The translations under genes were made by a program, and so were the position numbers. Shown here piece after piece: positions 1-5,213 of a stretch of 5,719 bases of DNA. A model generated the notes under the pieces. That model was not told the origin of the DNA. It searched no databases and saw only the letters and a program-made list of their open reading frames with translations. This DNA is from Pseudomonadota bacterium (GTDB lineage Bacteria > Pseudomonadota > Gammaproteobacteria > Halothiobacillales > Halothiobacillaceae). The stretch is from the NCBI GenBank assembly GCA_021795795.1, contig JAJYPA010000525.1:1-5719 (forward strand), given 5' to 3'. Positions within the stretch are counted from its first letter, which is position 1, and each line of letters starts with the position of its first letter.

Positions 1-105
1 TTGGGGATAGATGCAGGATTTTGGCTGCGCATGCAGATGGCCTTCGACCTTTGGGAAGCGCGTCAGAAGGGTGAGGTCCGCGGGGTACGACATATCGCCG
101 CTTGA
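1..105 (+). CDS. HigA-family antitoxin, C-terminal fragment (cut by window start)
   Basis: Frame 1 is open from the first base to a TGA at 103-105 and gives 34 residues. They contain GIDAGFWLRMQMAFDLWEAR, which matches the conserved tail of HigA/VapI-type XRE antitoxins (a 'FWLxLQxxYDLWxA' block after the helix-turn-helix). In that family the protein neutralises the HigB RNase toxin and represses its own operon by binding upstream palindromes. The helix-turn-helix itself and any higB gene lie to the left of the window, so the assignment rests only on this tail. The gene ends 266 bases before the PLD-like gene and is probably a separate transcription unit that marks the left edge of the island. 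The short C-terminal extension after the block (EVRGVRHIAA) is unremarkable. Confidence 0.75.
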   Translation: MGIDAGFWLRMQMAFDLWEARQKGEVRGVRHIAA

Positions 106-143
106 AATGGTGTCTGTTCCAGACTGAAAGCGGTCATTCATTT

Positions 144-182
144 GGTTGTAGCATTCTGTTGCTAACCTTTCGAGTTGTTTTT
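144..182 (+). terminator. Possible weak terminator after the antitoxin gene
   Basis: GGTT(gt)AGCA and TGCTAACC form an 8-bp stem with a 2-base bulge around a TTCTGT loop (144-167). It is followed by TTT and, 7 bases later, TTTTT (178-182). The stem is GC-poor and the T-tract interrupted, so intrinsic termination would be weak. A shorter hairpin, GTCTG-ttc-CAGAC, sits just upstream at 112-124. The position downstream of the antitoxin stop is right, but this is only suggestive. Confidence 0.25.
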
Positions 183-226
183 CAGTTTTCGGATTTTGAG
201 GGCGTATCTTCCTGACGACGTCGGGA
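181..226 (+). promoter_or_regulatory. Possible promoter with overlapping palindromic operator for the plus-strand cluster
   Basis: A weak sigma70-like pair can be read: TTCAGT (181-186), an 18-base spacer, and TATCTT (205-210). A 17-base dyad follows directly at 210-226, TCCTGACGACGTCGGGA, with the perfect palindrome CGACGTCG near its centre. It would lie over the start site, where a repressor usually binds. The -35 is poor (3 of 6), so the promoter is tentative. The dyad itself is directly visible, and no regulator gene in the window can be tied to it. Confidence 0.25.
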
Positions 227-252
227 GAAATTTAGGTTGCATCTAAACAAGT

Positions 253-261
253 AGAGGGAGG
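253..261 (+). promoter_or_regulatory. Strong Shine-Dalgarno upstream of the 28-codon leader ORF
   Basis: AGAGGGAGG ends 4 bases before the ATG at 266, and its AGAGGG part lies 7 bases before it. It is the best ribosome-binding site on the plus strand of this region. It serves the short leader ORF rather than the PLD-like gene, whose own start at 371 is preceded by GTACGCCTTGTT without any purine-rich core. Confidence 0.45.
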
Positions 262-265
262 GGTG

Positions 266-352
266 ATGCTTAGCAGGATGATGGCCCAGTGGGACGAACG
301 GAGTTTAGGCGATGTGGGTATGGCGACATGTGTACTGTTTAAATTACGTTAA
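266..352 (+). CDS. Possible 28-aa leader peptide upstream of the PLD-like gene
   Basis: ATG at 266 (or GTG at 263) opens a 28-codon ORF ending at TAA 350-352. It begins MLSRMMAQWDERSLGDVG and ends VLFKLR. It has an excellent Shine-Dalgarno sequence, is in the same frame as the PLD-like gene, and stops 18 bases before that gene's ATG. Ribosomes finishing the leader could restart at 371, or the leader could be the old N-terminus cut off by a stop codon. The peptide resembles nothing I recognise and has no membrane segment or obvious run of a single amino acid that would indicate attenuation. A chance ORF next to a purine-rich stretch is a real alternative. Confidence 0.3.
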   Translation: MLSRMMAQWDERSLGDVGMATCVLFKLR

Positions 353-370
353 AGCCTTGTACGCCTTGTT

Positions 371-1177
371 ATGACCATAGACTGGTTTATCAGATTTTCC
401 CTTGGCCTCCCCGCAAGGGTTGAAGATGTAGCCGCTTTGCGAAAAGCTCTACCAGAGTTAGAAAGCCTAGATTTTCGATTAGAGCGTCGGCGCTATTTCT
501 GGCCTTTCCATCCGGACTTTGACACTAACTACGAGTTATTTGAGGCCCTTCGGCGCTGGGTTGCTGAAGTTGAATCTCCCGATGACTTTTGGCCTTCCTA
601 CTATCGCAATTGCCCATCGAACAATTGCCCACCTCGAAGCAACCAAGCCAGGTTAAATAGGGATGAAGGGATCTCTATCGCGCAGTTTATGGTGACTGCC
701 GGTGGACCGAAAGCCAAGCCGCCAAGGGACACCTTCCTAAATTTGGTCAAACGCACACATCCCGAAAATGACCCGCCACGAGAGGTCATCCTGACTGACC
801 CATACATCTACTCCGATGTCAGCGAAGGTGGCCATGAGGGCGGATTTTCTAACCTTGTTGCTTATCTTGAGGCACTTGGTATATCTGGAGATGACCTTTT
901 CACTCTCCGCATGACCCCATCGCCAAAAAGGGGGACTTCGACTGCAAAGAAGAACTTGCATCGCTATCTCAAGACCAAGTTTAAGAATGTTCAGTTTAAG
1001 GATTACTCCTCCAACCTCAACTTTCATGACCGGTTCTATGTTGTTCGCCATCGCTCCGGGAAGATAAAGGGAGTATTCGGGCCGTCGATAAATGGCCTTA
1101 CCTCAGATGCGATTGTGCTTATGGGTGATATTGACGACCTACAACCACTTAAGAAACTTGAAGACTGGTTCGGATGA
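371..1177 (+). CDS. PLD-like (phospholipase D fold) protein, first gene of an ATPase-linked cluster
   Basis: This 268-aa soluble protein has no signal peptide or membrane segment. The N-terminal half (about 1-130) is unrecognised, rich in aromatic residues, and contains NCPSNNCPP at 80-88. The C-terminal half (about 137-268) looks like a single PLD-like domain: a strand with LTDPYIY (141-147), then FHDRFYVV (218-225), then a glycine-rich turn GVFGPSINGL (234-243). The HDR replaces the usual HxK, and the downstream Asp of HxKx4D is absent. The domain could therefore be a variant nuclease acting as a dimer, as one-motif PLD nucleases do, or a non-catalytic binding module such as the MIT-C domain. 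ATG 371 is the only in-frame start after the TAA at 350, though its ribosome-binding site is poor. The stop overlaps the next small ORF (ATGA), and the ATPase starts 111 bases further on. I infer it is the partner or effector of that ATPase. Confidence 0.7.
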   Translation: MTIDWFIRFSLGLPARVEDVAALRKALPELESLDFRLERRRYFWPFHPDFDTNYELFEALRRWVAEVESPDDFWPSYYRNCPSNNCPPRSNQARLNRDEGISIAQFMVTAGGPKAKPPRDTFLNLVKRTHPENDPPREVILTDPYIYSDVSEGGHEGGFSNLVAYLEALGISGDDLFTLRMTPSPKRGTSTAKKNLHRYLKTKFKNVQFKDYSSNLNFHDRFYVVRHRSGKIKGVFGPSINGLTSDAIVLMGDIDDLQPLKKLEDWFG

Positions 1178-1299
1178 TCAGAAATCTAACCTTTCATTCC
1201 ACCGGACCTGCGGAAAAAGCCGCGCAGGCCTATGAATTCAAATGTTCGATACCCCACATCAGATCGATCTTAAGAAGCGAGCAACAATATGAACAATAA
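1174..1299 (+). CDS. Possible 41-aa small protein coupled between the PLD-like and ATPase genes
   Basis: ATG at 1174 overlaps the stop of the PLD-like gene in the classic ATGA arrangement. The frame stays open for 41 codons to TAA 1297-1299, which is 11 bases inside the ATPase gene. The product starts MIRNLTFHSTGPAEKAAQAY and ends SILRSEQQYEQ; it is hydrophilic, basic in its middle, and has a single Cys. It has no clear Shine-Dalgarno sequence of its own, so translation would depend on coupling to the upstream gene. The tight overlaps on both sides suggest a real coupled cistron that fills the 111-base gap. It could be a small middle subunit, the remnant of a larger third component, or merely an open frame that carries ribosomes to the ATPase start. 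No family is recognised. Confidence 0.4.
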   Translation: MIRNLTFHSTGPAEKAAQAYEFKCSIPHIRSILRSEQQYEQ

Positions 1300-3850
1300 A
1301 GTCGACAACGTGAATGAGTGGCTTAGAGAGCGCCCCCTGTGGCTCCAGATTGCGGCTACTCGGCTACTTCAGCAGTCTGAGCTTACTGACAAAGACGTCT
1401 CTGAGCTCGCAAACCTTTGCCAGCAGGAAGCCAACGGTAAGCTGCCCAAAACGACCTGTTCCTTTCCTGCTACCGCGTTCTCCCCGGGCGCAGCAGGCTC
1501 TCTGCGTTTGTGTTCAATCAGTGATGTCGAAGGAGTAAACGCCCTTGCTCCGAAAAAGCCACTTGAGTTTGGTAAGGGCAATATCACGATTGTTTATGGC
1601 AACAACGGGTCAGGCAAATCCGGTTACGTCAGACTCCTCAAACATGTATGCGGAGCCCGCGAGACGGGTACCCTCCACCGCAATGTTTACAAGCCCGGCG
1701 CTGCCGCACAGAAAGCCTGCATTTTGTTTGAGCAGGACGGCGTACCGAAGACTCATACCTGGTCTGGGCAAGGTATCTGCGATGACCTCAACAGCGTTGA
1801 TATTTTCGATACCTCGTTTGGCAAGGTGTTTGTCAGCAGCGAAGACGAGGTGAGCTACGAGCCGCCGGTATTATCCTTTTTCAGCTCGCTCATCCTCGCA
1901 TGCGAAAAGGTCGCATCGGCCTTGGACACTGAGGCCAACCGGCACCAGTCCAAGAAGCCGAATATCCCGGCTGACAAAATGGTAACTACCGAAGGTATCT
2001 GGTACAAAGACATCAGTGCCAAGACCGGCACCCAAGAAATCGACGAGTATTGCGCATTTGGAAGTGCTGACGAGGCCGATATAAAAACGCTGCAGGACCG
2101 CCTTGCCGAACAAGCACCGGCAGAAAAAGCGAAGCAGCTGAGGAAGCGGAAACAGCATATCGACACTTTGGTCCAGGATGCCCAAAAGTATCTGGAACAA
2201 TTATCAGACGAGAATTACCGGAGGATCATCGCTGCCAAGAAGAAATCGATCCTTAAAAAGACTGCGGCAGATACGGCGGCGCAAGAGGTGTTCTCCGGCT
2301 GCGAGCTGGAAGGCATCGGCTCTGATGTCTGGAAAGAACTTTGGGAAGCGGCCCGGAACTACTCCGTATCGGCTGCTTACAAAGAAACCGAGTACCCAAA
2401 TGTTTCCAATGGGTCCCGTTGTGTCCTGTGTCACCAGACCTTGACCCAGGAGGCCAAGAAGCGGTTGATCTCCTTCGAAAACTTCGTGAAGGGCGAAATG
2501 CAGAAAGCCGCAACGGATGCGGCCAAGGAATATGATACCGCCAGTCAAACTATCGAGGCGCTACCGACATCGGAGACGCTGAAGACACGTATCGATGCGA
2601 CGGGCATTTCACTGGATGAATTCGCCAGCCAGGTGACGGACTTCTTTGCTCAATTGCAGACCAGAAAAGACCTGCTCCCTGGGATCGATTCCGAAGAGGC
2701 CATTCCCGACCCACTACTCTCACCGAAATGGATCGAAGAAGCCAACGCCCAGTCGAAAAGCCTCGGTGAACTCGCGGCAAAATATGACGAAGACGCCAAA
2801 AGTGACAATCGTGAGGAGATCAAGAAGAAGCTAAACAGCCTGCAGGCCAGAAAGTGGTTGTCTGAACACCGCGCCGCTATTGATGAAGAAGTCGCCCGAT
2901 TGAAGCTGCTGAACCAGATTCAGGAAGCCAAGAAGTCGACCAACACCAAAGCCCTATCCCAGAAGAAAGGTGAGCTGGCAGAAGCCTTGATCACGGATGC
3001 GTTCGTGCAAAGGTTCAATGCGGAGCTCAAGGCCCTGGGCGCGACTCAGGTGAAAGTCGAGCTCGTTCAGTCAAAAGTCTCCAAGGGCCGTGTCCTACAT
3101 AAGCTCCAGCTTCGAGGGGCCCCTCAGAATGGGCTCGCCGATGTGCTTAGCGAGGGAGAAAATCGGATCGTTTCCATTGCGGCATTTTTGGCCGACGTCA
3201 CCGGCAAGAGCAACCAGGCTCCGTTTATCTTCGACGATCCAATATCCTCACTCGACCAAAGCTATGAGGAGGCCGTGGTTCAAAGGCTGATCGAGTTGTC
3301 TCAGGACAAGCAGGTCATTGTCTTTACTCACCGCCTGTCCTTGTTGGGAACGGTCAGACATTTTGCCGAGAAAAAGACCCTCAAACCCGATGTGGTGAGC
3401 ATTCGCTCTGCGGACTGGGGGACCGGAGAGCCAGCTCCCATTCCACTTTCACAGAGCGACATCAAATCCGCCCTGAACACACTCATGAATCAGCGGTATC
3501 AGGATGCAAAGAAGGCAAGTGAAAACGGCGAATTCGAATATGCCGAAATTTTGCTGAAATCGATATGTAGCGATTTCAGGACGTTGGTGGAGCGTTCTAT
3601 TGAAAATGATCTGCTGTGCGGGGTGGTCCAACGATTCCAACGACCGGTCCATACGTTGAAGCTTAAAGAGCTTGCCAAATTGAAGGACTCGGATTGTATT
3701 TTACTTGATTCGCTCATGACCAAATACTCCGGGTTTGAACACTCACAGCCAGCAGAATCACCTGTGGATCTGCCGAATCTAGACGATCTTCTAGCTGATA
3801 TGAATTCGCTTAAAGGATGGCGTGAAGAATATCAAAGGCGAAGAGCATAA
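1289..3850 (+). CDS. AAA_13 / RloC-like ABC ATPase with CxxC hook and putative HEPN-type RNase tail
   Basis: This 853-aa SMC/Rad50-type ATPase resembles the AAA_13 group that includes RloC and PrrC. In order: an N-terminal helical lead, Walker A GNNGSGKS (104-111), a long charged helical region (about 260-570) with a CVLC pair (378-381) like the zinc hook of RloC/Rad50, the ABC signature LSEGE (620-624), Walker B and D-loop FIFDDPISSLD (646-656), and the switch His in VFTHR (681). All the parts needed for ATP hydrolysis are intact. The tail (about 725-853) has R764-x3-E768 with His at 788 and 817. This recalls the Arg-Glu-His triad of the PrrC/RloC anticodon nuclease, but the spacing is not identical, so RNase activity is inference. 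The start at 1289 follows a modest AAGAAGCGAG and lies inside the 41-codon ORF, implying coupling. The length is normal for RloC-like proteins. Its likely role is phage or DNA-damage sensing that activates an RNase tail or the PLD-like partner. Confidence 0.85.
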   Translation: MNNKVDNVNEWLRERPLWLQIAATRLLQQSELTDKDVSELANLCQQEANGKLPKTTCSFPATAFSPGAAGSLRLCSISDVEGVNALAPKKPLEFGKGNITIVYGNNGSGKSGYVRLLKHVCGARETGTLHRNVYKPGAAAQKACILFEQDGVPKTHTWSGQGICDDLNSVDIFDTSFGKVFVSSEDEVSYEPPVLSFFSSLILACEKVASALDTEANRHQSKKPNIPADKMVTTEGIWYKDISAKTGTQEIDEYCAFGSADEADIKTLQDRLAEQAPAEKAKQLRKRKQHIDTLVQDAQKYLEQLSDENYRRIIAAKKKSILKKTAADTAAQEVFSGCELEGIGSDVWKELWEAARNYSVSAAYKETEYPNVSNGSRCVLCHQTLTQEAKKRLISFENFVKGEMQKAATDAAKEYDTASQTIEALPTSETLKTRIDATGISLDEFASQVTDFFAQLQTRKDLLPGIDSEEAIPDPLLSPKWIEEANAQSKSLGELAAKYDEDAKSDNREEIKKKLNSLQARKWLSEHRAAIDEEVARLKLLNQIQEAKKSTNTKALSQKKGELAEALITDAFVQRFNAELKALGATQVKVELVQSKVSKGRVLHKLQLRGAPQNGLADVLSEGENRIVSIAAFLADVTGKSNQAPFIFDDPISSLDQSYEEAVVQRLIELSQDKQVIVFTHRLSLLGTVRHFAEKKTLKPDVVSIRSADWGTGEPAPIPLSQSDIKSALNTLMNQRYQDAKKASENGEFEYAEILLKSICSDFRTLVERSIENDLLCGVVQRFQRPVHTLKLKELAKLKDSDCILLDSLMTKYSGFEHSQPAESPVDLPNLDDLLADMNSLKGWREEYQRRRA

Positions 3851-3872
3851 AATGGGGTCTGCTGGAATGTTA

Positions 3873-3926
3873 GCTTCCGCTGTGCTCCCGCCGTTGAGTC
3901 CTGACCAACGGCACGAGACCGGAAGC
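3873..3926. repeat. Imperfect inverted repeat in the convergent gap, possible bidirectional terminator
   Basis: The outer arms GCTTCCG (3873-3879) and CGGAAGC (3920-3926) and the inner arms CCGTTG (3891-3896) and CAACGG (3906-3911) are perfect complements around a 9-base loop. An extra CTC/GAG pairing is possible between them. The element fills most of the 98 bases between the converging stops of the ATPase and endonuclease genes. No T-tract follows on either strand, so it is not a standard intrinsic terminator. It may instead be a structured barrier at colliding 3' ends or an old repeat element. Confidence 0.45.
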
Positions 3927-3948
3927 GTATATTGTTCCCAACGCCAAG

Positions 3949-5016
3949 CTAATTGCTTGCATCCCTCCCCTGTTTGCGAATGTAGTCAGCAATCCACACA
4001 CGATCTAATTGAAGCCGCACGCTTCTCCGTATACCGCCTATCACTCCGCTTAGGTCGATAAACGAAAAATAATCCTGTTTTAGGTTTGCCACTGCGACAG
4101 GGTTGTCCCAGTTGCGACCGACTAGTTCCGCAATGAACGTCGGCAGGCTGAACTCTAGTTCGAACCAAGCCGGATCCCCGCGTTTAAATCCGATGGGAGA
4201 GAATTTCCACCCTTCCCAATTGTTTCCCAGGATGCGGCAGCGCACGACGTCTTTAGAAAATCCTTCCGGGGGCAAAGGTTCCTGACGCAAGAGATGCAAT
4301 GGCCACTGCCCTTGAAGCATACCGAAATAGGAACCCTCAATGGCGCGGCACATAGTTGTAATCGAACCGCTTAAGAGTTGCTTTCCGTGCTCTGTCAGTT
4401 CGTTCGGTTGAATTTTAATTTCAGCATCAGGAGCTAGACACTGTCGGAAGAAAGATCTCGCAGCGAAAATTGTCTTTTTACTGTTCAGGATTATACAATC
4501 TTCATTGAAATCTAGAATCGAATTTATCAACGGCAGAATAGCAGGAACATTATTATACTGGATCAGAAAGACCTGGTGTGCCACAGCGTATTCTACCGCA
4601 CCTCGCGTGAACCCTGAGGTGGAGAATATTGCGGCCGCGTAATTATAGCGAGGACCACGAAAGGTTTGCCCCCTTCGTGCATAGGTGAAGTAGTTCTCAG
4701 AGATGTCTTTGAGCACGCCCACCATGTTTCGAGGAACTTCTACACCAACTGGCCTGTTTGTCGCATAGCATTTTGCCTCAACTATTAGGTTAAGTGGATA
4801 CATAAATGCTGGCGAGTGCTTCCATAGCGCGAATGCATCTAATTGATGCCATGTTCCTCTACCGCGTACTTCTAACCCTGAGTGGCCAGCGCGCATATAT
4901 TGACTTTGCTGTAATGATAATGCAGTCTGGTCATAAGGCTCATAATCCACCTTGCGCAACAGAAAGAGCACTGCTTCTTCAAGTAAGGCCCCACGAATTT
5001 GTGTGATAGTCGCCAT
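3949..5016 (-). CDS. Mrr-like PD-(D/E)XK restriction endonuclease
   Basis: This 355-aa protein has an N-terminal nuclease domain. RGALLEEAVLFLL (8-20) supplies the first helix with Glu13/14, QLDAF carries Asp60, and LIVEAKCY gives Glu80-x-Lys82, which completes a PD-(D/E)XK site. FSTSGFTRGAVEYAVAHQVF (131-150) matches the segment that follows the active site in Mrr-type catalytic domains. Residues from about 190 to 355 form a second domain rich in Trp, Phe and Gly that I do not recognise. It probably reads the DNA target or its modification. The family cleaves DNA; Mrr relatives often act only on methylated DNA, and no methyltransferase is present here, which fits. ATG 5016 has no Shine-Dalgarno sequence but overlaps the stop of a 21-codon leader ORF (TAATG), so translation is likely coupled. 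The gene converges on the ATPase gene. Its AT-rich stretches, clearer than in the flanking J-domain gene, suggest acquisition by transfer. Confidence 0.8.
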   Translation of the reverse strand: MATITQIRGALLEEAVLFLLRKVDYEPYDQTALSLQQSQYMRAGHSGLEVRGRGTWHQLDAFALWKHSPAFMYPLNLIVEAKCYATNRPVGVEVPRNMVGVLKDISENYFTYARRGQTFRGPRYNYAAAIFSTSGFTRGAVEYAVAHQVFLIQYNNVPAILPLINSILDFNEDCIILNSKKTIFAARSFFRQCLAPDAEIKIQPNELTEHGKQLLSGSITTMCRAIEGSYFGMLQGQWPLHLLRQEPLPPEGFSKDVVRCRILGNNWEGWKFSPIGFKRGDPAWFELEFSLPTFIAELVGRNWDNPVAVANLKQDYFSFIDLSGVIGGIRRSVRLQLDRVWIADYIRKQGRDASN

Positions 5017-5081
5017 TAGAATATAAAGAAAAACAGGCTGAATAAAGGCGTCAGCAGAACATCTGTCATGCTGTATAACAT
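5016..5081 (-). CDS. Possible 21-aa hydrophobic leader peptide coupled to the endonuclease gene
   Basis: On the minus strand, ATG at 5081-5079 opens 21 codons ending in TAA at 5018-5016. The final A is the first base of the endonuclease ATG (TAATG). The product begins MLYSMTDVLLTPLFSL and ends FFFIF, so it is strongly hydrophobic with a Phe-rich tail, like a very short membrane peptide. A GGGAG Shine-Dalgarno sequence lies 6 bases upstream, which is ideal, whereas the endonuclease has none. The arrangement fits termination-reinitiation, with the leader setting the dose of a potentially harmful nuclease. It could also encode a tiny functional peptide. The sequence is too short to assign by family, and the case rests on the spacing and the overlap. 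Confidence 0.5.
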   Translation of the reverse strand: MLYSMTDVLLTPLFSLFFFIF

Positions 5082-5087
5082 ATTTAA

Positions 5088-5092
5088 CTCCC
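5088..5092 (-). promoter_or_regulatory. Shine-Dalgarno of the endonuclease leader ORF
   Basis: CTGGGAGTTAAATATG is read on the minus strand. The GGGAG core and a 6-base spacer give near-optimal ribosome binding for the 21-codon leader. It is the only good ribosome-binding site upstream of the endonuclease, so it decides where translation of the unit begins. Confidence 0.6.
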
Positions 5093-5115
5093 AGCTAAAA
5101 TATCCCACCTCGTTA

Positions 5116-5144
5116 AAGATACGCTTGTCTACCCTGAATGTGAA
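5116..5144 (-). promoter_or_regulatory. Probable sigma70-like promoter of the endonuclease unit
   Basis: On the minus strand TTCACA (5144-5139, 5 of 6 to consensus), exactly 17 bases, then TATCTT (5121-5116, 4 of 6). The start site would fall near 5109, giving a leader RNA of about 28 bases before the short ORF and about 90 before the endonuclease ATG. Spacing and position are good; no operator is obvious. Confidence 0.45.
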
Positions 5145-5213
5145 CGGCAGCTCCCGCTGCATACCGTCCATTCACCCAACTACACAGTCGATTAGCAGCG
5201 GTGGCGCCTCGCG

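Noticed and set aside
109..140. Resemblance between the segment after the antitoxin gene and the start of the convergent gap (GTCTGTT / GTCTGCT, then AGCGG- or AGCTTCCG-type sequence)
   Set aside because: Only a few bases match at aligned positions, so it is not strong enough to claim flanking direct repeats or target-site duplication.
737..1051. Minus-strand open frame of 104 codons inside the PLD-like gene
   Set aside because: It lies wholly antisense to a better-supported gene, shows no recognisable motif, and has no ribosome site or neighbouring gene on that strand.
3854..3945. Possible integron attC site in the bulged inverted repeat
   Set aside because: The paired arms are attC-like in shape, but the RYYYAAC and GTTRRRY core sites are not found at the ends, and there is no integrase or cassette array.
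3822..4061. Plus-strand open frame of 79 codons spanning the convergent gap
   Set aside because: It overlaps the end of the ATPase gene and runs antisense into the endonuclease gene; its composition is not protein-like and no motif is seen.
4806..5006. Plus-strand open frame of 66 codons opposite the endonuclease N-terminus
   Set aside because: It is antisense to the PD-(D/E)XK nuclease domain, whose motifs are clear on the other strand.
5082..5100. Upstream in-frame extension of the endonuclease past ATG 5016
   Set aside because: The frame is open back to a TAG, but the only candidate start codon is CTG; the protein start at MATITQIRG fits the first nuclease helix well.
5147..5160. GCAGC-tccc-GCTGC hairpin as terminator of the J-protein gene
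   Set aside because: The stem is only 5 bp and no T-tract follows on the minus strand; it lies close to the endonuclease promoter and is too weak to call.
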